DNA of 64,000 nucleotides, from positions 3,411,001 to 3,475,000 of the forward strand of contig NZ_AP028664.1 in NCBI RefSeq assembly GCF_041154455.1, written 5' to 3'. The notes under the pieces were generated by a model, which saw only the letters and a program-made list of their open reading frames with translations, ran no database searches and was not told the DNA's origin. The position numbers and the translations under genes were made by a program. The stretch is from Variovorax sp. V213 (GTDB taxonomy: Bacteria > Pseudomonadota > Gammaproteobacteria > Burkholderiales > Burkholderiaceae_C). Shown piece after piece: positions 1 through 8,483 of this stretch (position 1 is the stretch's first letter; each line of letters opens with the position of its first letter).

Positions 1-919
<919 letters not shown>

Positions 920-949
920 GCCGGTCTCCGGTATTTCTCTCTGACGAGG

Positions 950-976
950 AGGCGCCCGCAAGGGCGCTTTCTTTTT
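950..976 (+). terminator. Intrinsic terminator of rpoD
   Basis: A GCGCCC stem (952-957) pairs with GGGCGC (962-967) across a short loop and is followed by a T-rich run (TTTCTTTTTT). It lies between the rpoD stop and the next gene, as expected for factor-independent termination. Confidence 0.85.
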
Positions 977-1011
977 TGGCCTCTACCGACAAGAAAAATG
1001 GAGCAAATCCC

Positions 1012-2247
1012 ATGAATCCCGATGCAGACAAGCTCTGGCAAGCCCCGCGCTGGGCGCTTGCCGTGCTGCTCGCCGTGCTGGGCATGCTCGGTCCCTTTTC
1101 CATCGACACCTACATTCCGGCCTTCTCGGGCATCGCGCGCTCCATAGGCGCCACGCCGGCCGAAATGCAGCAGACACTTTCGGCCTACCTGTTCGGCTTT
1201 GCGTTCATGAACCTGTTCCACGGCGCGCTGTCGGACAGCTTCGGCCGCCGGCCCGTGGTGCTGTGGGGTCTCGCGGTGTTCACGCTGGCCTCGCTGGGTT
1301 GCGCGCTGTCGCAGAACATTGCGCAGCTGGTGCTGTTCCGCGGGCTGCAGGGCCTCTCGACCGGCGCGGGCATCGTGGTTTCGCGCGCCGTGATCCGCGA
1401 CATGTTCCCGCCCGCCGACGCACAGCGCGTGATGAGCCAGGTGACCATCTACTTCGGCGTGGCGCCGGCCATTGCGCCGATCGTCGGCGGCTTTCTTTTC
1501 GTCCATGCCGGATGGCACGCCATCTTCTGGTTCCTGGTCGCGGTCGGCGTGATCCTGTTCGTGGCCAATTTCAAGCTGCTGCCTGAAACCTTGCACCAGA
1601 GCCAGCGCCAGCCGTTCCAGGTGCGGCACCTGATGCGCGGCTACTGGGACCTGTGCTCGGACCCGCGCTTTCTGCTGCTTGCATTCGCGAGCGGCGTTCC
1701 GTTCAACGGCATGTTCCTCTACGTGCTCGCCGCACCCGCCTTCCTCGGCGACCACCTCGCGCTGGCGCCGACCCAGTTCTTCTGGTTCTTCCTGCTGACC
1801 ATCGGCGGCATCATGTCGGGCGCGTGGGCCAGCGGCCGCATGGCGGGCAAGGTGGCGCCCAAGCGGCAGATCCGCGACGGCTTCCTGATCATGCTGGTGA
1901 CCTCGCTCGTCAACGTGGTGGCCAATTCGCTCTTCACCGCGCACGCCGCCTGGGCACTGTGGCCGCTGGCGGTGTTCGCTTTCGGCTGGGCGCTGATGGT
2001 GCCCGTGGTGACCCTGCTGGTGCTCGACCTTCATCCCGAGCGGCGCGGCATGGCCTCGTCGCTGCAGGCCGTGATCGGCTCCACCGCCAACGGCATCGTG
2101 GCCGGCGTGGTGGCACCGCTGGTCATGCATTCCACACTTGCATTGGCGCTCACCTCCACGCTGATGCTGGGCATCGGCCTCGTCGCGTGGGTCTGGTTGC
2201 ATGGGCGGTGGCCCGAGATCGGCCGCCGGGTGGCCGCGGAGGCCTGA
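1012..2247 (+). CDS. Bcr/CflA-type MFS drug or metabolite exporter
   Basis: Predicted 411-residue, 12-helix inner-membrane antiporter of the drug:H+ antiporter-1 family. Near residues 70-80 it has the loop 2-3 motif A (GALSDSFGRRP), and helix 1 carries the GPFSIDTYIPA stretch typical of the Bcr/CflA subgroup. I chose the ATG at 1012 because GGAG lies 8 bp upstream; a TTG at 976 would place the start inside the terminator T-run. The next gene starts 4 bp after the stop, so the two are probably co-transcribed. The substrate cannot be read from the sequence. Confidence 0.85.
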   Translation: MNPDADKLWQAPRWALAVLLAVLGMLGPFSIDTYIPAFSGIARSIGATPAEMQQTLSAYLFGFAFMNLFHGALSDSFGRRPVVLWGLAVFTLASLGCALSQNIAQLVLFRGLQGLSTGAGIVVSRAVIRDMFPPADAQRVMSQVTIYFGVAPAIAPIVGGFLFVHAGWHAIFWFLVAVGVILFVANFKLLPETLHQSQRQPFQVRHLMRGYWDLCSDPRFLLLAFASGVPFNGMFLYVLAAPAFLGDHLALAPTQFFWFFLLTIGGIMSGAWASGRMAGKVAPKRQIRDGFLIMLVTSLVNVVANSLFTAHAAWALWPLAVFAFGWALMVPVVTLLVLDLHPERRGMASSLQAVIGSTANGIVAGVVAPLVMHSTLALALTSTLMLGIGLVAWVWLHGRWPEIGRRVAAEA

Positions 2248-2251
2248 CGCC

Positions 2252-3385
2252 ATGACACAGTTTTCCGCCCTGTTGACGCATGCGCGTGCCTGGCTGCCGG
2301 GCCGCACCACCGTCGATGCGCGCGAACGCATGCGTGCCGTGGCCGGCGCGGCCATCGGGCTGCTGATCACCGCGCTGCTGTGCCGCTGGATGGCCGAAGC
2401 GGTGGGCGTCAGCATCTGGCTGATCGCGCCGATGGGCGCAAGCGCGGTGCTGGTGTTTGCCGTGCCCGCAAGCCCGTTGGCGCAGCCCTGGCCGGTCATC
2501 GTCGGCAACACGCTGTCCACGCTCGTGGGCATTGCCTGCGTGCGCTGGATACCCGATCCGGCCTGGGCCGCGGCAATTGCCGTAGGTGCGGCCATCGGGC
2601 TGATGTTCGCCACGCGCAGCCTGCATCCACCGGGCGGGGCCGCGGCACTGCTCGCCGTGCTCACGCACACCGACCATTTCTCGGCGGCCCTGTTTCCCAC
2701 CTTCACCAATTCGCTCTTGCTGGTGCTGGCGGGTGTGGCCTACAACACCTTCACGGGCAGGCGCTATCCGCACGTGCAGGTGGTGCGGCCACCATCGGCC
2801 GACGCCCGCTTCAGCCAGTCCGACATCGACGCGGTGCTGGCGCGCTACAACCAGGTGCTGGACATCAGCCGCGACGATCTCGAGTCGCTGATCCAGCAGA
2901 CCGAACTCGAGTCTTACAAGCGGCGACTCGGCACGCTGCATTGCGGCGACATCATGTCGCGTGACCCGGTGTCGGTGGAGTTCGGCACGCCGCTGCAGGA
3001 GGCCTGGATGCTGATGGCCCAGCGCCGCATCAAGGCACTGCCCGTCACCGACCGCACGCGCCGCGTGGTCGGCATCGTGACGCAGGCCGACTTCTTCCGC
3101 CTGCTCGACCTGGAGCACCACGAAGGCATCGCCGGCAAACTGCGCGACCTGATCCGCGCCACGCGCACCGTGGTCTCGAACAAGCCCGAGGTGGTGGGCC
3201 AGATCATGACGCGCCAGGTGCGCGTGGCCAGCGCAGACCGCCCCGTGGTCGACCTGGTGCCGCTTTTTTCGGAAGGCGGGCACCACCACATTCCGATCAT
3301 CGACGGCGAGCGGCGCCTCGCCGGGATGATCACGCAGTCGGATTTCGTACGCGCGCTCTACCGCGCGGTGGGGCCGGCGGCGTAG
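2252..3385 (+). CDS. HPP-family membrane protein with two CBS domains
   Basis: 377-residue protein. The first half has four or so hydrophobic helices and carries the family-defining HPP motif at residues 125-127 (SLHPPGGA). The second half, from about residue 230, is a pair of CBS domains (each with a GI-VTQ-DFF/DFV strand), which usually sense adenine nucleotides. HPP proteins of this kind have been linked to nitrite or other anion transport in some organisms; that role is not shown here. The ATG at 2252 is preceded by GGAGG and follows the MFS stop by 4 bp, which supports it over an upstream in-frame start at 2201. Confidence 0.85.
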   Translation: MTQFSALLTHARAWLPGRTTVDARERMRAVAGAAIGLLITALLCRWMAEAVGVSIWLIAPMGASAVLVFAVPASPLAQPWPVIVGNTLSTLVGIACVRWIPDPAWAAAIAVGAAIGLMFATRSLHPPGGAAALLAVLTHTDHFSAALFPTFTNSLLLVLAGVAYNTFTGRRYPHVQVVRPPSADARFSQSDIDAVLARYNQVLDISRDDLESLIQQTELESYKRRLGTLHCGDIMSRDPVSVEFGTPLQEAWMLMAQRRIKALPVTDRTRRVVGIVTQADFFRLLDLEHHEGIAGKLRDLIRATRTVVSNKPEVVGQIMTRQVRVASADRPVVDLVPLFSEGGHHHIPIIDGERRLAGMITQSDFVRALYRAVGPAA

Positions 3386-3406
3386 CGCCGAGGACGGCCC
3401 AAGGCC

Positions 3407-4393
3407 CTACTCCAGCACCACATTGGCCTTCTTCACCAGCGCCGCATAGCGCGCCGCTTCGGTGCGGAAGTAGCTCGCGGCCTGCTCGGGCGAGGTGAGC
3501 TTGATGATGTTGCCCTGCTTGTCCATGGCCTCGCGCACCTCGGCGCTCGTGAAGGCAGCAGCCACGGCGGCGTGCACGCGCTGGATGTCGGCGGCCTGCA
3601 TCTTCGGCGGGCCGATCACCGCGAACCAGCCTTCGACCGCATAGTTGGGCAGCCCCTGCTCCGCAATGGTCGGAATATCGGGCGCAGCCGGCGAGCGGAC
3701 CGGTCCGCACAGGCCAATGGCGCGCAGCGCGCCGCTCTTGATGTGCGGCTGCACCGCGGGCAGCGCCACCACCCCCATCTCGACCTGGCCCGCGATCATG
3801 TCGGTGACCATCGGGCCCGTACCCTTGTAGGGAATGTGCCGTGCTTTCACGCCGGCCTCGTCCATGAACATTTCGCCGGCCAGGTGAATGATCGTGCCGT
3901 TGCCCGACGATGCGTAGTTGTAGCCCTCGGGCTTGGCGCGCAGCAGCGCCACCAGTTCCTTCACGTTCCTGGCGGGCAGCTTCGGATTGACCACCAGCAC
4001 CAGCGGCGTCGCGCCCACCACGCTGATCGGCGTCACGTCGGCGATGGCGTCGAACGGCATCTTCTTGTACACCGCCGGGTTGATGACGTGGTTGTTCGAC
4101 ACCATGCCCAGCGTGAGCCCGTCGGGCGCCGCCTTGACGAGCGCCGAGGTACCGGTGATGCCGCCCGCGCCGGGCAGGTTCTCGACCACCACCGGCTGGC
4201 CGAAGGCCTTGCCGAGCGCAACCGAGGCCGCGCGCACGATGGCGTCCACGCCCGAGCCGGCGCTGATCGGCAGGATGAAGCGGATAGGCTTGTCGGAGCC
4301 CTGCGCGAGCACCGGGCAAGCCGCCAGCGCCGCAGCGGAGGCACCGAAGCCCAGTACAGCGCGGCGGGTCATCGGGGGAAGAATCTTGTGCAT
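3407..4393 (-). CDS. Bug/TctC-type periplasmic solute-binding protein
   Basis: 328-residue tripartite tricarboxylate transporter receptor. The N-terminus has a twin-arginine-like signal (TRRAVLG, then an Ala-rich core ending LAQ). The mature part begins with the KPIRFILPISAGSGVD strand typical of Bug proteins and keeps the HIPYKGTGPMVTDMIAGQV segment and the PDIPTIAEQG segment. These proteins bind carboxylates in the periplasm. No TctA/TctB membrane genes are adjacent, as is usual for the many orphan Bug genes of Burkholderiales. It is the last gene of a minus-strand group with a CoA-transferase and an HMG-CoA-lyase-like gene, which suggests that it captures the organic acid that group degrades. 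Confidence 0.93.
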   Translation of the reverse strand: MHKILPPMTRRAVLGFGASAAALAACPVLAQGSDKPIRFILPISAGSGVDAIVRAASVALGKAFGQPVVVENLPGAGGITGTSALVKAAPDGLTLGMVSNNHVINPAVYKKMPFDAIADVTPISVVGATPLVLVVNPKLPARNVKELVALLRAKPEGYNYASSGNGTIIHLAGEMFMDEAGVKARHIPYKGTGPMVTDMIAGQVEMGVVALPAVQPHIKSGALRAIGLCGPVRSPAAPDIPTIAEQGLPNYAVEGWFAVIGPPKMQAADIQRVHAAVAAAFTSAEVREAMDKQGNIIKLTSPEQAASYFRTEAARYAALVKKANVVLE

Positions 4394-4428
4394 GGCTTTG
4401 TCTCTCTTTATGGTTCTGGAAAAAACAC

Positions 4429-5634
4429 TCAGGCAACGGCCGATTCGGCCTGCATGGCCGCCATCTGCGACTCCGCATAGCCGAGTTCGGCCAGCAGTTC
4501 GCGCGTGTGCTCGCCGAGCGTGGGCGGGTCCAGGCGCACGCCCAGCCGCTGGCCGCCCAACGTGATCGGGAACAGTGTCGTCTGCGCCGTCTGCCCCGCG
4601 CGTTCGCCGTCGGGCAGGCGGATGTCGGCGAGCCCGCCGGTCGCTTTCAGGTGCGGATCCTCGTAGAGGTCTTCGGGCCGCACGATGGGCGCGAAAGGCA
4701 GCCCGCGCGCCTCGAAGATCGCCGACAACTCGGCGGCCGGGCGGTCGGCCAGCCGCTTGCGCAGGTCCGCCAGCAGCGTAGGCCGCAGGCGCACCCTGTC
4801 GTTGTTGGTGCGCAAGGCAGGGTCGGCCTTCAGGTCGTCGAAGCCCAGGGCGTCGCAGAACACCGTCCATTGCGCATCGCTCACCGCGGCCAGGAAGATC
4901 TGCTCGCCATCCTTCACCGTGAACACGTCGTACAGCGCCCAGGCCGAGATGCGCTCGGGCATCGGCGCCGCTGCCTGGCCGGTGATGGCGTATTGCAGCA
5001 TGTGCTGGCCGACCAGGAACACGTTGTTCTCGAACAGCGCGGACTGCACCTCCTGCCCCTTGCCGGTCTGGGCGCGCTGCATCAGTGCGGCCATGGCGCC
5101 GATGGCACCGAACATGCCGCCCATGATGTCGTTCACGCTGGTGCCCGCGCGCAGCGGATCGCCGGGCCGGCCCGTCATGTAGGCCAGGCCTCCCATCATC
5201 TGCACCACCTCGTCGAGCGCGGTGCGATGCTCGTAGGGGCCGGGCAGGAAGCCGGTGTGGTTCACATACACCAGGCGCGGATTGAGCTTGCTGAGCGCGG
5301 CATGGCCGAGCCCGTATTTCTCCATGGTGCCGGGCCTGAAATTCTGCGCCACCACGTCGGCCGTGGCGCACAGGCGCAACGCCGCTTCGAGCCCCTGCGG
5401 GTGGCGCAGGTCGAGCGCGATGCTCTTCTTGTTGCGGTTGAACATCGGGAAGAAACCGGCACCCGCGCCCAGCAGGTGCCGCGTGCGGTCGCCGTCGATC
5501 GGCTCGACCTTGATGACCTCCGCGCCCAGGTCGGCCAGCACCATGCCGCAGGTCGGCCCCATCACCATGTGCGTGAACTCGACCACGCGGATGCCGGTGA
5601 GCGGCAGGCGTTTTTCCTGGGTGTTCACGCTCAT
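4429..5634 (-). CDS. CaiB/BaiF (class III) CoA-transferase
   Basis: 401-residue family III CoA-transferase, which moves CoA between carboxylic acids through an aspartyl-CoA anhydride. The start region has the conserved LTGIRVVEF and GPTCGMVLADLGAEVIKVE segments. The expected catalytic aspartate is Asp169, in the VNDIMGG motif, at the same number as in formyl-CoA transferase. The ATG overlaps the stop of the upstream lyase gene by 4 bp (ATGA), so translation is probably coupled. With a downstream HMG-CoA-lyase-like enzyme, a natural reading is activation of a C5-C6 hydroxy or methyl dicarboxylate (for example itaconate/citramalate or 3-hydroxy-3-methylglutarate) followed by cleavage. The exact acid is not determinable. 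Confidence 0.92.
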   Translation of the reverse strand: MSVNTQEKRLPLTGIRVVEFTHMVMGPTCGMVLADLGAEVIKVEPIDGDRTRHLLGAGAGFFPMFNRNKKSIALDLRHPQGLEAALRLCATADVVAQNFRPGTMEKYGLGHAALSKLNPRLVYVNHTGFLPGPYEHRTALDEVVQMMGGLAYMTGRPGDPLRAGTSVNDIMGGMFGAIGAMAALMQRAQTGKGQEVQSALFENNVFLVGQHMLQYAITGQAAAPMPERISAWALYDVFTVKDGEQIFLAAVSDAQWTVFCDALGFDDLKADPALRTNNDRVRLRPTLLADLRKRLADRPAAELSAIFEARGLPFAPIVRPEDLYEDPHLKATGGLADIRLPDGERAGQTAQTTLFPITLGGQRLGVRLDPPTLGEHTRELLAELGYAESQMAAMQAESAVA

Positions 5635-6602
5635 GCCGATGCTCCTGCCGTCGCCGCGAAGGTCTTCGGAAAACCCGCGCGCCACACGGTGCCCTGCAGC
5701 GTCTCGCCTTCCAGCCACCCAGCCACGCGCCGGCGCAGGTCGAGCAGCTTCGGCAGGTCGACGCCTGTGCCGACACCCATGCTCTCGAGCATGAACACGA
5801 GGTCTTCGGTGTCGACGTTGCCGCTGGCGCCGGGCGCATGCGGACAGCCGCCGATGCCGGCCAGGCAGGCATCGAAGCGCGCGATGCCGACTTCCAGCGC
5901 GGCATACACATTCGCGAGCCCGAGGCCGCGCGTGTCGTGGAAATGGCCGCACCACAGGCGGTCGCCGGCGATGCGCCTTGCGCGCTCGAACAGGCTGCGA
6001 ACCATCGCGGGATCGGCATAGCCGACGGTATCGGCGAGGCTCACGCGGTCGGCACCGGCGTCGAGCAGCGCCTGCATCAAGCGCAGCACCTCGCTGATCT
6101 CTACGTGACCCTGGATGGTGCAACCGAACGCCGTGCCCACGCCGCCCTCGATCAGCGTCTTGGAGCCCGCGGCATCGCGCGCGGCGCGGATGCGCGCGAC
6201 CTCCGCCACCACTTCGTCGGGTGTCTTGCGCAGGTTGGCAAGGCTGTGCGCATGGCTGGCCGACAGCGGCACCATCATGAGATCGGCCTCGCCGGCAATG
6301 GCAAGTTCCGCACCCCGAAGGTTGGGCACCAGCACCGAGGCAAAAAGCCCCGGCAGCGTCTTCGCGTACGCCAGCAGCTCGGCCGTGTCGGCCAGCTGCG
6401 GCAGCAGGCGCGCGGGCACGAAGGAGCCGACTTCGACCTCACGCTGGCCGGCGGCATGCGCGCCTCGAATCCATTCGAGCTTTTGCGCGGTGGGCAAGGT
6501 TCTCGCGATGCTCTGCAGGCCGTCGCGCAGCCCCACTTCGCGGACCACCGCGCGGGGCGGCAGAAAGGCGTGCGCTGCGGGCGCAACCGTGGCTTCGTTC
6601 AA
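5631..6602 (-). CDS. HMG-CoA lyase-like enzyme
   Basis: 323-residue TIM-barrel lyase of the HMGL-like family, which splits beta-hydroxy acyl-CoA esters into acetyl-CoA or pyruvate plus a smaller product. Visible motifs are EVGLRDGLQ at the N-terminus (metal and substrate site), GHFHDTRGLGLAN in the middle, and the HMG-CoA-lyase signature AGIGGCPHAPGASGN near residue 260 with the active-site cysteine. It is the first gene of the minus-strand group and is divergent from the LysR gene at 6720. Hydroxymethylglutaryl-CoA or citramalyl-CoA are both plausible substrates given the neighbouring CoA-transferase. Confidence 0.88.
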   Translation of the reverse strand: MNEATVAPAAHAFLPPRAVVREVGLRDGLQSIARTLPTAQKLEWIRGAHAAGQREVEVGSFVPARLLPQLADTAELLAYAKTLPGLFASVLVPNLRGAELAIAGEADLMMVPLSASHAHSLANLRKTPDEVVAEVARIRAARDAAGSKTLIEGGVGTAFGCTIQGHVEISEVLRLMQALLDAGADRVSLADTVGYADPAMVRSLFERARRIAGDRLWCGHFHDTRGLGLANVYAALEVGIARFDACLAGIGGCPHAPGASGNVDTEDLVFMLESMGVGTGVDLPKLLDLRRRVAGWLEGETLQGTVWRAGFPKTFAATAGASA

Positions 6603-6662
6603 GGTGTCTCCTTTGAAGGTTTGACGCCGATGCTAGAAGTTCCGGTTCGATTCAGAAAATAG

Positions 6663-6689
6663 ATTTTGGAATCAGATTCGTTCCAAAAT
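6663..6689. promoter_or_regulatory. Perfect inverted repeat, probable LysR operator
   Basis: ATTTTGGAA (6663-6671), a 9-bp spacer, then TTCCAAAAT (6681-6689): a perfect 9+9 bp inverted repeat in the divergent gap between the lyase gene and the LysR gene. Position and geometry fit a LysR-type regulator binding site controlling both directions. The assignment is inferred. Confidence 0.7.
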
Positions 6690-6719
6690 GGAATATCACA
6701 TCGTTCGACCGGAAACCCC

Positions 6720-7637
6720 ATGCGCGACCTCGACCTGACCACCCTTCGCCTCTTCGTCTCCGTCTGCGAAACGCGCAGCATCGCGCGCGCGGGCGAGCAG
6801 GCCAGCATCGTCGGATCGGCCATCAGCAAGCGCCTGGCGCAGCTTGAGGACACGGTGGGCACGCCGCTGCTGCTGCGCAAGCGGCGCGGCGTGGTGCCGA
6901 CCCCCGCCGGAGAAACGCTGCTGGAGCATGCGCGCGCGATGCTCGGCAGCGCCCAGCGCATCGAGCGCGACATGGCGGCCTATGCCGGCGGCGCGCGAGG
7001 TCATGTGCGCATCCTCGCCTCGGCGTCGGTGCTGGCCGAATCGCTGGCCGAGGACGTCGCCAACTTTCTGCAGAACCCTGCGCACCGAGACATCCGGATC
7101 GACATGGAAGAGCGCGTCAGCCCGGAGATCGTGCGCGGCATCCGCGAGGGCAGCGCATCGATCGGCCTGTGCTGGGACGCCGCCGACCTCGAGGGCCTGC
7201 AGCGGCGCAGCTACCGAACGGACCATCTGGCCATCGTTGCCCACCCGTCGCACCCGGCGGCGCGCCGCGGCAAGGTGCGGTTCGAGGACGTGCTCGATCA
7301 CGAGTTCGTCGGCATGCCCGCCCTGAGCGCCGTGCAGCTGATGCTCGCCCGCGAGGCCGCCGTGGCGGGCAAGCCGCTGGTATACCGCGTGCTGGTGACC
7401 AACTTCGACGCCGCCCTGCGCGTGGTGCGCGCCGGGCTCGCGATCAGCGTGGTGCCGGCGGAAGTGGCGCAGCCCTTTGCCGACACCTACCGCCTGCGGC
7501 TGATGCCGCTCACCAATGCCTGGGCACGCCGCCGCTTCGCGATCTGCTTTCGCGACGAAGCGACGCTGTCGCTGTCGGCGCAACTGCTGGTGGCGCATCT
7601 GGAGCAGTGCGCAACAGATCGCTCTGCGGCCTCCTGA
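6720..7637 (+). CDS. LysR-family transcriptional regulator
   Basis: 305-residue LTTR: a winged helix-turn-helix in residues 1-60 (TTLRLFVSVCETRSIARAGEQ), then a periplasmic-binding-protein-like effector domain. It is divergent from the lyase/CoA-transferase/Bug group and therefore probably regulates that group in response to its substrate or a CoA intermediate. The ATG at 6720 is favoured because the family N-terminus (MRDLDLTTLRLF) begins there; an upstream in-frame ATG at 6666 lies inside the inverted repeat. Confidence 0.92.
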   Translation: MRDLDLTTLRLFVSVCETRSIARAGEQASIVGSAISKRLAQLEDTVGTPLLLRKRRGVVPTPAGETLLEHARAMLGSAQRIERDMAAYAGGARGHVRILASASVLAESLAEDVANFLQNPAHRDIRIDMEERVSPEIVRGIREGSASIGLCWDAADLEGLQRRSYRTDHLAIVAHPSHPAARRGKVRFEDVLDHEFVGMPALSAVQLMLAREAAVAGKPLVYRVLVTNFDAALRVVRAGLAISVVPAEVAQPFADTYRLRLMPLTNAWARRRFAICFRDEATLSLSAQLLVAHLEQCATDRSAAS

Positions 7638-7720
7638 CTCGAACGAAATCGGAAACTGTTCGTTGGCGAAAGCAGGGTTTTTGTTTCTGTTCCCGGAACC
7701 TAACATTCGGAGAAATGGAA

Positions 7721-8464
7721 ATGGACGCAATGAACGACAACACCCTATCGGCGCAAGGCGCCACCCTGCACTACATCTTCGATCCGATGTGCGGCTGGTG
7801 CTATGCGGCGGCACCGCTGGTCGACGCCGCGCGCAACGTGCCGGGCCTCGAGGTCGCGTTCCATGGCGGCGGCATGATGACCGGTGGCAACCGGCGCGCC
7901 ATCACGCCGCAGTGGCGCGACTACGTCATGCCGCACGACCGGCGGATCGCCGAGCTCTCGGGCCAGCCCTTTGGCGAGGCGTACTTCGAGGGTCTGCTGC
8001 GCGACACCGGCGCGGTAATGGATTCCGAACCGCCGACCACGGCCGTTCTCGCGGCCGAAGCGCTGCGAACGGGCGGCGGGCTGGACATGGTCCATCGGCT
8101 GCAACGTGCGCACTATGTCGAGGGCCGCCGCATCGCCGATGCGCAGGTGCTTGGCGCACTGGCGGCCGAGCTCGGCTTCGATGCGGATGCTTTTGCCTCG
8201 GCCTTCGCGCGCCTGTCGGGCGAAGCGACGTCCAAGCACATGGCCGAAAGCCGTCAGTGGCTGCAACGCGCGGGCGGCCAGGGCTTTCCGACTTTCGTGC
8301 TGGCACAGGCCGACGGCACCGCGAGCCGCATCGACATCGGTCCCTGGCTTGGCCGCCCCGGGGAATGGAAGGCGCAGCTGGCCAAGCTCGTGCCGCCCTC
8401 GCCCACGGCGGCGGACGCCGGTACCGGCCCGGCGTCGTGCGGTCCGGACAGCTGCGCGATCTAG
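7721..8464 (+). CDS. DsbA-family thioredoxin-fold protein (CGWC motif)
   Basis: 247-residue protein with a CGWC redox motif near residue 22 in the DPMCGWCYAAAP context, followed by an all-helical insert and a cis-proline strand (GFPTFVL). This is the DsbA/FrnE-like group often annotated as predicted protein-disulfide isomerase. There is no signal peptide, so a cytoplasmic thiol-disulfide role is more likely than periplasmic folding. A second cysteine pair sits at the extreme C-terminus (SCGPDSCAI). The ATG at 7721 has GGAG 8 bp upstream; the ATG at 7715 is too close to it. Gene function in this context is unknown. Confidence 0.85.
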   Translation: MDAMNDNTLSAQGATLHYIFDPMCGWCYAAAPLVDAARNVPGLEVAFHGGGMMTGGNRRAITPQWRDYVMPHDRRIAELSGQPFGEAYFEGLLRDTGAVMDSEPPTTAVLAAEALRTGGGLDMVHRLQRAHYVEGRRIADAQVLGALAAELGFDADAFASAFARLSGEATSKHMAESRQWLQRAGGQGFPTFVLAQADGTASRIDIGPWLGRPGEWKAQLAKLVPPSPTAADAGTGPASCGPDSCAI

Positions 8465-8483
8465 GCCGTCCAGGCGCGTCGCG

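Noticed and set aside
3407..6019. 870-residue frame that seems to fuse three genes
   Set aside because: Only the last 328 residues are real (Bug protein). The upstream part is an out-of-frame shadow of the CoA-transferase and lyase genes, which have their own frames, starts and catalytic motifs.
7638..7720. Operator in the LysR/DsbA-like gap (AACGAA and TTCGTT around 11 bp)
   Set aside because: The arms are only 6 bp, the two genes are in tandem rather than divergent, and similar pairs are expected by chance.
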